A stretch of DNA of 12,464 nucleotides, taken from contig DNXT01000475.1 of assembly GCA_003505795.1 (NCBI GenBank), positions 1-12,464 of the forward strand, read 5' to 3'. The DNA comes from Lysobacteraceae bacterium (GTDB lineage Bacteria; Pseudomonadota; Gammaproteobacteria; Xanthomonadales; Xanthomonadaceae). The translations under genes were made by a program, and so were the position numbers. The notes below the pieces were generated by a model, which did not search any database, had not been told where the DNA came from, and worked only from the letters and a program-made list of their open reading frames with translations. Positions within the stretch are counted from its first letter, which is position 1; each line of letters begins with the position of its first letter. This document shows, piece after piece, positions 6,220 through 12,456 of the stretch.

Positions 6220-8370
6220 TCAACGCCAGAAATGCATCAGTACCGCCAACAGGGCGATCAGACCGATGATCATTGCGAAGGCGTAGTGATAGAGGAAACC
6301 GGATTGCGTGCGACGCAGCAGGTTTGCGGCAAGATCGATGATGCGGGCCGAGCCGTTGACCATCACGCCATCGACGACATGGGTGTCGATCGCGCGCGAA
6401 GCCTTGCCCAGGCCGACGCCGCCGCCGGCGAAACCGCCGATCCACAGCTTGTCGAAGCCGTACTTGTTCTCCAGGATCCACACCGGCAGCGCCATCTTCC
6501 TGCGCGCGGCGGCGGCCCACTCCGGCTTCCACAGATACAGGACGGCGGCCAGCAGCAGGCCGGCCACGGTCAGGAAGAACGGCCACGCCGCCAGCCCGTG
6601 CAGGGCGAACGCGACCGGGCCATGGAACTCCTCGGCGAGCGCGCCGACGGTGTCGCGGGCCGGATCGTAGAAATCGACGATGCCGGTGAAGAACGAGACC
6701 GCCTGCCCCTTCACCGCCTCGGCGGCATGGTGGCCGGCCCAGTCGGTGCCGAACAGCATCGGGCCGATGGTGAAGAAGCCGACCGCGATCGACGGGATCG
6801 CCAGCAGCACCAGCGGCAGCGTCACCACCCACGGCGACTCGTGCGGCTCGTGCGCGCCATGGCCGTGGTCGTGGCCGTGGTCGTCATCATGGGCATGCAC
6901 CTGGGCCTCGGCGTCGGTGTGCGCGGCATCGCCATGCGCATGCTCGTCGTGGCCATGGCCGTGGCCGGCGTGCGCGTCGCGGAAGCGCTCCTTGCCGTGG
7001 AAGGTCAGGAACAGCAGGCGGAAGCTGTAGAAGCTGGTCACCAGCACGCCGCCGAGCACCGCCCAGTAGCCGTAGGTCGCCACCCAGCTGTGCGCCTCGT
7101 GGGCGTGGTGCTGGGCCGCCTCGATGATGGTGTCCTTGGAGTAGAAACCGGAGAAGAACGGCGTGCCGACCAGCGCCAGGGTGCCGATCACGCTGGTCCA
7201 GTAGGTGACCGGCATGTACTTGCGCAGGCCGCCCATCTTGCGCATGTCCTGCTCATGATGCATGCCGATGATGACCGAGCCGGCCGCCAGGAACAGCAGC
7301 GCCTTGAAGAAGGCATGCGTCATCAGGTGGAACACCGCCGCCGAGTAGGCCGACACGCCCAGCGCGACGGTCATGTAGCCGAGCTGCGACAGGGTCGAAT
7401 ACGCGACCACGCGCTTGATGTCGTTCTGCACGATGCCGATCAGGCCGGTGAAAAACGCGGTGGTGGCGCCGATGAACAGCACGAAGTTGAGCGCGGTCTG
7501 CGACAGCTCGAACAGCGGCGACATGCGCGCCACCATGAAGATGCCCGCGGTCACCATGGTCGCGGCGTGGATCAGCGCCGAGATCGGGGTCGGGCCTTCC
7601 ATCGAGTCCGGCAGCCACACGTGCAGCGGCACCTGCGCCGACTTGCCCATCGCGCCGATGAACAGGCAGATGCAGATCAGCGTCATCACGCTCCACACGT
7701 GCCCGTCGAACAGCTGGACCTGGGCGCCGGCCAGCTCCGGGGCGTTGGCGAACACGGTGGAGTAGTCCAGCGAACCGAACCACAGCAGCACGCCGGCGAT
7801 GCCGAGGATGAAGCCGAAGTCGCCGACGCGGTTGACCAGGAACGCCTTCATGTTGGCGAACACCGCGGTCGGGCGCTTGAACCAGAAGCCGATCAGCAGG
7901 TACGACACCAGGCCCACCGCTTCCCAGCCGAAGAACAGCTGCAGGAAGTTGTTGCTCATCACCAGGGTGAGCATCGAGAAGGTGAACAGAGAGATGTAGC
8001 TGAAGAAGCGCTGGTAGCCCGGGTCCTCTTCCATATAGCCGATGGTGTAGACGTGCACCAGCAGCGACACGAAGGTCACCACGACCATCATCATCGCGGT
8101 CAGCCGGTCGACCATGAAGCCGACGTGCGCCGAGTAGTGGCCGACCTCGAAGAACGTGTACAGGTTCTGGTTGAACGGGGTCGCGCCCTGCCCGACCAGC
8201 TGGTACAGCGTCCAGCAGGACAGCGCGCAGCTGACCGCCACGCCGAGGATGGTGGCGTACTGGGCGCCCTTGCGCCCCACCTGGCGACCGAACAGGCCGG
8301 CGATGATGCTGCCCAGCAGCGGCGCAAGCACCACCGCGATCAGCAGACTCTTGGAGAGAGTGATTTCCAT
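6220..8370 (-). CDS. nuoL: NADH-quinone oxidoreductase subunit L, with histidine-rich loop
   Basis: NuoL is the distal antiporter-like subunit; its long lateral amphipathic helix runs along the membrane arm. At 716 residues it is about 100 longer than E. coli NuoL (613). Conserved parts: Glu150 (FFGWEAVGLVSYLLIG), Asp184 (NRVGDFGF), Lys243 (GAMGKSAQVPLHVWLPDSM), Lys412 (FFSGFYSKDTI) and HLMTHAFFKALLFL (348-361). Much of the extra length is an insert at ~465-510 with 15 His and 11 Asp/Glu in 46 residues, right after RLLFLTFHGKERFR, where E. coli has FHGKEQ. The last hydrophobic helix (FAMIIGLIALLAVLMHF) is present. The ATG at 8370 has only a distant AAGG inside the nuoK end; the gap to nuoK is 7 bp, so coupling is likely. 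Identity is certain; the role of the insert is unknown. Confidence 0.97.
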   Translation of the reverse strand: MEITLSKSLLIAVVLAPLLGSIIAGLFGRQVGRKGAQYATILGVAVSCALSCWTLYQLVGQGATPFNQNLYTFFEVGHYSAHVGFMVDRLTAMMMVVVTFVSLLVHVYTIGYMEEDPGYQRFFSYISLFTFSMLTLVMSNNFLQLFFGWEAVGLVSYLLIGFWFKRPTAVFANMKAFLVNRVGDFGFILGIAGVLLWFGSLDYSTVFANAPELAGAQVQLFDGHVWSVMTLICICLFIGAMGKSAQVPLHVWLPDSMEGPTPISALIHAATMVTAGIFMVARMSPLFELSQTALNFVLFIGATTAFFTGLIGIVQNDIKRVVAYSTLSQLGYMTVALGVSAYSAAVFHLMTHAFFKALLFLAAGSVIIGMHHEQDMRKMGGLRKYMPVTYWTSVIGTLALVGTPFFSGFYSKDTIIEAAQHHAHEAHSWVATYGYWAVLGGVLVTSFYSFRLLFLTFHGKERFRDAHAGHGHGHDEHAHGDAAHTDAEAQVHAHDDDHGHDHGHGAHEPHESPWVVTLPLVLLAIPSIAVGFFTIGPMLFGTDWAGHHAAEAVKGQAVSFFTGIVDFYDPARDTVGALAEEFHGPVAFALHGLAAWPFFLTVAGLLLAAVLYLWKPEWAAAARRKMALPVWILENKYGFDKLWIGGFAGGGVGLGKASRAIDTHVVDGVMVNGSARIIDLAANLLRRTQSGFLYHYAFAMIIGLIALLAVLMHFWR
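6841..6978 (-). other. Histidine/acid-rich loop coding segment within nuoL
   Basis: Residues 465-510 of NuoL form a low-complexity run of H-G, H-D and H-A steps (e.g. HAGHGHGHDEHAHG, then HDDDHGHDHGHG): 15 His plus 11 Asp/Glu. The frame is unbroken and the flanking helices are normal, so it is a loop insertion between two transmembrane segments. The Arg/Lys just before it (RLLFLTFHGKERFR) suggests the cytoplasmic side by the positive-inside rule. Such runs often bind Zn, Ni or Cu; metal binding here is inference. Confidence 0.85.
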
Positions 8371-8377
8371 CTACGCG

Positions 8378-8683
8378 TCAGCCCTTCAACGAATCGACTT
8401 CGGCCACGTTGATCGTGTGGCGGGTACGGAACAGGGTCACCAGGATCGCCAGGCCGATGGCGGCCTCGGCGGCGGCCACGGTCAGGATGAAGAACACGAA
8501 CAGCTGACCGGCCGGATCGCCCATCTGGCGGGAGAAGGCGACGAAATTGACGTTGACCGACAGCAGCATCAGTTCGATCGACATCAGCAGCACGATCACG
8601 TTCTTGCGGTTGAGGAAGATGCCGGCCAGGCTGATGCAGAACAGCACCGCGCCCAGTCCGAGCAGATGGCCCAGGGTAATCAC
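8378..8683 (-). CDS. nuoK: NADH-quinone oxidoreductase subunit K
   Basis: NuoK is the small three-helix membrane subunit that, with NuoJ, links the quinone-site end of the arm to the antiporter subunits. The product is 101 residues, standard for the family. It carries the two buried glutamates of the proton relay, Glu37 (VLLMSIELMLLSVNVNFVAF) and Glu73 (LTVAAAEAAIGLAI). The start is GTG at 8683-8681 with a perfect AGGAGG 7 bases upstream, inside the nuoJ end. The nuoJ stop overlaps the start in a GTGA motif (4 bp), implying translational coupling. nuoL follows after 7 bp. Confidence 0.97.
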   Translation of the reverse strand: MITLGHLLGLGAVLFCISLAGIFLNRKNVIVLLMSIELMLLSVNVNFVAFSRQMGDPAGQLFVFFILTVAAAEAAIGLAILVTLFRTRHTINVAEVDSLKG

Positions 8684-9345
8684 GACTTCGCCTCCTGTCC
8701 GTCAGCGGCATCGCCCGGCTCGGCCGCAACCACCGGCGCCGGCCTGACCGCCGCCATCTTCACGATGCGCAGGCGATCGCCTGCCTTGACCCGGGTCTGC
8801 ATGCCGACGTCCTGGGTCTTGATCCCCGTGCGCTTGCGCAGCGTCAGCATCACCGCCGCGATCACCGCCACGGTCAGGATCACCGCCGCGAACTCGAACG
8901 GCAGCAGGAACTCGGTGAACAGGGTATGCGCCAGCCAGGTCAGGTTGGACGTGTCGGCGGCCAGGGCGGCGGCGTTGTCGGCCGGCAGCGGCGCGGCCGA
9001 GCGGGCCTTGACCCCGATCAGGGTGACCATCTGCACCAGCATCGCGACCGCGACCAGCGCGCCGACCGGCAGGTACTTCACCCAGCCCTCGCGCAGCCGG
9101 CTGGTGTCGATGTCCAGCATCATCACCACGAACAGGAACAGCACCATCACCGCGCCGACGTAGACCAGCACCAGGGTCACGCCGAGGAACTCGGCGCCGA
9201 CCAGCAGCCAGACGCAGGCCATCGAGAAGAAAGTGAGGATCAGGCACAGCACGGCGTACACCGGATTGCGCACGCTGATCACCGCGCCGGCGGAGACCGC
9301 GGCGATGCCGGCGAAGATCCAGAAAGCGATATTGACCCAGTCCAT
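8680..9345 (-). CDS. nuoJ: NADH-quinone oxidoreductase subunit J
   Basis: NuoJ is a five-helix membrane subunit next to NuoK. The product is 221 residues and begins MDWVNIAFWIFAGIAAVSAG. The family signature in helix 3, GAEFLGVTLVLVYVGAVMVL, is complete; this helix holds the pi-bulge linked to coupling. The last helix (EFAAVILTVAVIAAVMLTL) is followed by a ~50-residue polar, Pro/Ala-rich tail, making the protein longer than E. coli NuoJ (184). The start at 9345 is chosen because TGAGGT lies 5 bases ahead; a second ATG at 9348 is only 2 bases from it, and the frame is open to 9378 inside nuoI. It overlaps nuoK by 4 bp and follows nuoI by 7 bp. Confidence 0.95.
   Translation of the reverse strand: MDWVNIAFWIFAGIAAVSAGAVISVRNPVYAVLCLILTFFSMACVWLLVGAEFLGVTLVLVYVGAVMVLFLFVVMMLDIDTSRLREGWVKYLPVGALVAVAMLVQMVTLIGVKARSAAPLPADNAAALAADTSNLTWLAHTLFTEFLLPFEFAAVILTVAVIAAVMLTLRKRTGIKTQDVGMQTRVKAGDRLRIVKMAAVRPAPVVAAEPGDAADGQEAKS
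8691..8696 (-). promoter_or_regulatory. Ribosome binding site of nuoK
   Basis: AGGAGG on the minus strand, 7 bases before the GTG start of nuoK. It is the only full-consensus site in this part of the operon and confirms the GTG start; it lies within the nuoJ coding end. Confidence 0.8.
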
Positions 9346-9350
9346 CATGA

Positions 9351-9354
9351 CCTC
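9351..9354 (-). promoter_or_regulatory. Ribosome binding site of nuoJ
   Basis: GAGG on the minus strand, overlapping the nuoI stop codon and 5 bases before the ATG at 9345. It decides between the two adjacent ATG codons and couples nuoI to nuoJ. Confidence 0.6.
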
Positions 9355-9841
9355 AGCGGAAAGCGGCATCGGCGGCACGACGCTCGGCGATCTCGGCTTC
9401 GAGCCGGTCTCCGATCGCCAGCAGCTGCGGCTTGGTGACGATGTTCTCGCCGCGATTCTCGAAGTGATACTCGAGCACGTGGGTTTCGACGATCGAGTCC
9501 ACCGGGCAGCTTTCCTCGCAGAAGCCGCAGTAGATGCACTTGAACAGGTCGATGTCGTAGCGGGTGGTACGGCGGCTGCCGTCCTCGCGCTTGGCCGAGT
9601 CGATGGTGATCGCCAGCGCCGGGCACACCGCCTCGCACAGCTTGCAGGCGATGCAGCGCTCTTCGCCGTTGGGGTAGCGGCGCAGCGCGTGCAGGCCGCG
9701 GAAGCGCGGCGACTGCGGGAACTTCTCCATCGGGTACAGCACGGTGTACTTCGGCTTGAAGGTGTACTTCAGCGTCAGCCACAGGCCGCCGAGCAGCTCC
9801 AGCAGCAGCAGGCTCTTGAAATAGTGGGTGATCTTGTTCAT
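9353..9841 (-). CDS. nuoI: NADH-quinone oxidoreductase subunit I (2x[4Fe-4S] ferredoxin-like)
   Basis: NuoI passes electrons through clusters N6a and N6b toward N2 and quinone, at the base of the peripheral arm. The 162-residue product has two CxxCxxCxxxCP motifs: CIACKLCEAVCP (Cys63, 66, 69, 73) and CIYCGFCEESCP (Cys102, 105, 108, 112). Their fourth cysteines cross-ligate, as in 8Fe ferredoxins. The amphipathic N-terminal segment (MNKITHYFKSLLLLELLGGL) fits membrane association, and RFRGLHALRRYPNGEERCIA is a family signature. The ATG at 9841 lies 4 bases past the nuoH stop; the only purine-rich stretch (GAAGGG) is distant, so initiation is probably coupled to nuoH. Confidence 0.97.
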   Translation of the reverse strand: MNKITHYFKSLLLLELLGGLWLTLKYTFKPKYTVLYPMEKFPQSPRFRGLHALRRYPNGEERCIACKLCEAVCPALAITIDSAKREDGSRRTTRYDIDLFKCIYCGFCEESCPVDSIVETHVLEYHFENRGENIVTKPQLLAIGDRLEAEIAERRAADAAFR

Positions 9842-9845
9842 CGAG

Positions 9846-10937
9846 TTACACGCCCTTCTGGATCACGCCGTAGAACACCATCAACGCCGTGACCGCGATC
9901 CACACGATGGTCAGCGGAATGAACACCTTCCAGCCCAGACGCATGATCTGGTCGTAGCGGTAGCGCGGGAAGCTGGCGCGGAACCAGATGTACGCGCTGG
10001 CGAAGAACAGCACCTTGAGCAGCAGCCACGGCCAGCCGCCGGTCCAGATCCAGTTCAGCCACGGCGAAACGTCCGCGCTGACCCAGCCCTGGATCGGGCT
10101 CAGCCAGCCGCCGAGGAAGAAGATCGAGATCAGGAAGCTGACCAGGATCATGTTGGCGTACTCGGCCAGGAAGAACAGCGCGAACGCGCCGCCGGAGTAC
10201 TCGACCATGTGGCCGGCCACGATTTCCGACTCGCCTTCCACCACGTCGAACGGCGCGCGGTTGGTCTCGGCCACGCCGGACACCCAGTAGACGATGAACA
10301 GCGGGAACAGCGGGACCAGGAACCAGTCGAGGAAGCCCGAATCGCCCGCCTGCGCCAGCACGATCTGGCTCAGGTTCACGCTCTGCGCGGCGATCATCAC
10401 GCCGACCAGGGCGAAGCCCATCGCGATCTCGTAGCTGACCACCTGCGCGGCCGAGCGCATCGCGCCGAGGAAGGCGTACTTGGAGTTGGAAGCCCAGCCG
10501 GCGAGGATGATGCCGTACACGCCCAGCGAGGTCATCGCCAGCAGGTACAGCAGGCCGACGTTGGCGTTGGACAGCACCAGCTGCGCGTCGAACGGCACCA
10601 CCGACCAGGCCGCGAACGCCGGCGCCAGGGTGATCAGCGGCGCGATCACGAACAGCGCCTTGTGCGTGTTGGTCGGCTGCAAGATCTCCTTGAACAGCAG
10701 CTTGAACACGTCGGCGAAGGCCTGGAAGATGCCCATGCCCACGTACATCGGCCCGTGGCGGACGTGCATCCAGCCGATCAGCTTGCGCTCCCACACCACG
10801 TAGAACGCCACCGCGACGATCACCGGCACCGCGATGACCAGGATCTTCAGCACGATCCACAGGATCGCGCCGATGTCGCCCAGTCCCAGCAGCCACTGGT
10901 GCAGCGGGTCCACCGCGTTCAACAGCATCTCGTTCAT
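9846..10937 (-). CDS. nuoH: NADH-quinone oxidoreductase subunit H
   Basis: NuoH (ND1) is the membrane subunit that forms most of the quinone-binding chamber at the junction of the two arms. The product is 363 residues with about eight hydrophobic helices. Signatures present: the RHGPMYVGMGIFQAFADVFK segment (60-79) and the acidic loop ETNRAPFDVVEGESEIVAG (224-242) followed by HMVEYSGG, with the conserved Glu and Asp residues of the chamber and proton relay. The ATG at 10937 overlaps the nuoG stop in an ATGA motif, so translation is normally coupled to nuoG. Since nuoG is cut about 180 bp upstream, its supply of transcript and ribosomes is in question. The gene itself is intact. Confidence 0.97.
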   Translation of the reverse strand: MNEMLLNAVDPLHQWLLGLGDIGAILWIVLKILVIAVPVIVAVAFYVVWERKLIGWMHVRHGPMYVGMGIFQAFADVFKLLFKEILQPTNTHKALFVIAPLITLAPAFAAWSVVPFDAQLVLSNANVGLLYLLAMTSLGVYGIILAGWASNSKYAFLGAMRSAAQVVSYEIAMGFALVGVMIAAQSVNLSQIVLAQAGDSGFLDWFLVPLFPLFIVYWVSGVAETNRAPFDVVEGESEIVAGHMVEYSGGAFALFFLAEYANMILVSFLISIFFLGGWLSPIQGWVSADVSPWLNWIWTGGWPWLLLKVLFFASAYIWFRASFPRYRYDQIMRLGWKVFIPLTIVWIAVTALMVFYGVIQKGV

Positions 10938-11116
10938 GCAGCCACCACCGTTACCCGGCCGGCGCCGAGCGGCGCGGTCGCGCCGTGGCCGGATTCGATC
11001 CAGACCGTGCCCAGCGCGACGCGCTTGTCCAGTACCACCGGCAGCGTGGCCTTACCGGCCTCGTTGCCGACCTTGACCATCTGCCCTTCCGCCACCTGCA
11101 GCTGCGCGGCCTGCAG
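10934..11116 (-). pseudogene. nuoG: C-terminal remnant of NADH-quinone oxidoreductase subunit G
   Basis: NuoG is the large (~740+ residue) Fe-S subunit of the peripheral arm. Only about 60 C-terminal residues are recognisable here: LQVAEGQMVKVGNEAGKATL, then LPVVLDKRVALGTVWIESG and GATAPLGAGRVTVVAA, then TGA. This is the end of the molybdopterin-oxidoreductase-like fold seen in xanthomonad-type NuoG. Position agrees: directly ahead of nuoH with a 4-bp ATGA overlap. Upstream of about 11116 the same frame stays open to 12433 but no longer looks like NuoG; it is the complement of an EAL-domain gene. All Fe-S motifs are absent. The remnant has no start codon of its own. It is either a breakpoint in the genome or an assembly join. 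The boundary is approximate (11111-11130). Confidence 0.85.
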
Positions 11117-11130
11117 ATGATCGGCGACAC
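11111..11130. other. Apparent junction between nuoG and the EAL-domain gene
   Basis: NuoG homology (minus strand) runs up to about here and GGDEF-like homology (plus strand, MIGDTLGREVGEEVL) starts here. The palindrome CTGCAG lies at the join (11111-11116), with another copy at 11096-11101. Both genes lose their N-terminal side at this point, so they meet head to head. No insertion sequence, target duplication or tRNA is present. Confidence 0.7.
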
Positions 11131-12262
11131 GCTCGGCCGCGAGGTCGGCGAGGAAGTGCTGCTGCAGCTGTGCCGGGAGCTGCAGGCGCGGGTCGACGGG
11201 CATGGCTGGATCGCGTTCCAGCCGGCGGAGGACTTCGTGGTGGCGATCGACGACAGGCACGACGCCGACGCGTTGATCGAGATGCTTGCCACGCTGCTGT
11301 CCGGGCCGGTGCGCGGACGCGACTCGATGCACCAGCTCGACGTGCACATCGGCGTGGCGCGCTTCCGCGCCGACGCCGCCGATGCCGAGGATGTGATCGG
11401 CAAGGCCGCCCAGGCCGCGCATGCCGCACGCGAGCGCGGCGTGCTGGTCACCCGCTTCGACAACGCCATCGCCGCGCGCCTGAGCGAGCGGCTGCGCATG
11501 GTCGGCCGCCTGCATGAGGCGATCGACCGCGGCGAGTTCGAGCTGCACTACCAGCCGATCCAGCACGCGCGCGACCGGCGGCCGGTGGCGCTGGAGGCGC
11601 TGCTGCGCTGGCGCCGCCCCGATGGCGGCATGGTGCAGCCGGACGAGTTCATCCAGCTGTGCGAGGACACCGGCCTGATCGTGCCGCTGGGACGCTGGGT
11701 GATCGGCCAGGCCGCGCGCGACCAGCGCCGGCTCGCCGACGCCGGCTGGCCGGACCTGGCGATCGCGATCAACGTCTCGGCGCTGCAGTTCCTCAACACC
11801 GACCTGGCCGCCGACGTCGGCGCGGCCATCAACGAGCACGGGCTCGGCCGCGGCGCGTTGCACGTGGAACTGACCGAGAGCAGCCTGATGCGCGACCCGG
11901 AGCTGGCGCTGCGGACCATGCACGAACTGCATGCGCAGGGCGTGTGCATCTCGCTGGACGATTTCGGCACCGGCTTCTCGAGCATGTCCTACCTGCAGAA
12001 CATGCCGCTGGACTCGCTCAAGATCGACCGCAGCTTCGTCACCGACGTTGACACCAATGCGCGCAACGCCTCGATCTGCCGCGCGCTGCTGACGCTGGGC
12101 CACAACCTCGGCCTGAAGGTGATCGCCGAGGGCGTGGAGACGCAGGCGCAGTACGACTGGCTGTCGGACAACGGCTGCGACCAGGTGCAGGGCTTCCTGC
12201 TGGGACGGCCGGGGCCGTTCGAGCAGGTGGTCGGGCAACTGCGGCGCGGCGCCGATCATTGA
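11117..12262 (+). CDS. 5'-truncated degenerate-GGDEF/EAL protein (likely c-di-GMP phosphodiesterase)
   Basis: EAL domains hydrolyse cyclic-di-GMP to pGpG. Numbering from the Met at 11117 (381 residues to the TGA), residues 1 to ~115 are the later part of a GGDEF fold (MIGDTLGREVGEEVLLQLCR); its signature is replaced by PAEDF (36-40), so cyclase activity is unlikely. Residues ~122-375 form a complete EAL domain with the expected metal and catalytic residues: EALLR (160-164), Asn219 (INVS), Glu251 (ELTES), Asp281-Asp282 (DDFGTG), Lys302 (LKIDRSF), Glu338 (EGVET) and Gln358 (QGFLLGRP). The first part of GGDEF and any PAS, REC or membrane sensor are missing. The frame continues leftward through antisense nuoG to a GTG at 10985 with no good ribosome site. 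It resembles family members with a regulatory GGDEF and active EAL; exact orthology is not clear. Confidence 0.88.
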   Translation: MIGDTLGREVGEEVLLQLCRELQARVDGHGWIAFQPAEDFVVAIDDRHDADALIEMLATLLSGPVRGRDSMHQLDVHIGVARFRADAADAEDVIGKAAQAAHAARERGVLVTRFDNAIAARLSERLRMVGRLHEAIDRGEFELHYQPIQHARDRRPVALEALLRWRRPDGGMVQPDEFIQLCEDTGLIVPLGRWVIGQAARDQRRLADAGWPDLAIAINVSALQFLNTDLAADVGAAINEHGLGRGALHVELTESSLMRDPELALRTMHELHAQGVCISLDDFGTGFSSMSYLQNMPLDSLKIDRSFVTDVDTNARNASICRALLTLGHNLGLKVIAEGVETQAQYDWLSDNGCDQVQGFLLGRPGPFEQVVGQLRRGADH

Positions 12263-12352
12263 GCCTGCTACGGACTGTCGCGGTGGGCGGCTGCTTCCTC
12301 GCTTCTGTGATCCGGATTCTGGGGTTCCGGGATATGTATGCTGGGATACGCA

Positions 12353-12392
12353 TGTGGGAGCGACTGTAGGAGCGACTTCAGTCGCGATGGGC
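12353..12392 (+). repeat. Short intergenic repeat with palindrome (REP-like)
   Basis: Two tandem 12-mers, TGTGGGAGCGAC and TGTAGGAGCGAC, are followed by TTCAGTCGCGATGGGC. The second copy and its tail form the stem GCGACT-TC-AGTCGC (12372-12385). From memory, TGTRGGAGCGACTTCAGTCGCGA-type units are scattered through intergenic DNA of Lysobacter and related Xanthomonadaceae, which supports the taxonomic guess. Only one full unit plus a partial copy is in the window, so dispersed repetition cannot be shown here. Confidence 0.65.
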
Positions 12393-12406
12393 TGCCCCTT
12401 TGGTCT

Positions 12407-12425
12407 GCCGGATCCCTTTTCCGGC
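12407..12425. other. Hairpin downstream of the EAL gene
   Basis: A perfect 6-bp inverted repeat GCCGGA / TCCGGC with a 7-base loop. There is no T-run after it on the plus strand, so it is a weak terminator candidate at best. The remaining sequence from 12263 to 12352 holds no gene that I can support. Confidence 0.3.
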
Positions 12426-12440
12426 GAGCCCATGCGCGCC

Positions 12441-12456
12441 GCCCCTGCGGGGTTTT
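12441..12456 (+). terminator. Possible weak intrinsic terminator near window end
   Basis: CCCC-TGC-GGGG, a 4-bp stem extendable by a G-T pair, is directly followed by TTTTA on the plus strand. It could end transcription of the EAL gene about 180 bp past its stop. The short stem and only four T residues keep confidence low. Confidence 0.35.

Noticed and set aside
6841..6978. Tandem DNA repeat or CRISPR-like array
   Set aside because: The repetitiveness comes from His/Gly/Asp codons in an open nuoL frame; there are no regular repeat and spacer units.
6232..8412. 726-codon plus-strand open frame antisense to nuoL
   Set aside because: A shadow of nuoL: low-complexity Arg/Gln/His-rich translation with no domain; nuoL on the other strand is conserved over its full length.
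11050..11116. Apparent GGDEF-like start (ADLDHLPFRHLQ) read antisense through nuoG, suggesting an intact GGDEF domain
   Set aside because: These bases encode conserved NuoG residues on the minus strand (VAEGQMVKV); the likeness to a DLD-type GGDEF motif seems accidental, though it may have helped a false join.
10934..12433. Long minus-strand open frame fusing the nuoG C-terminus to 400+ extra residues
   Set aside because: Beyond about 11116 it is the complement of a well-supported EAL domain; its His/Gln/Arg/Ala-rich composition is typical of antisense frames in GC-rich DNA.
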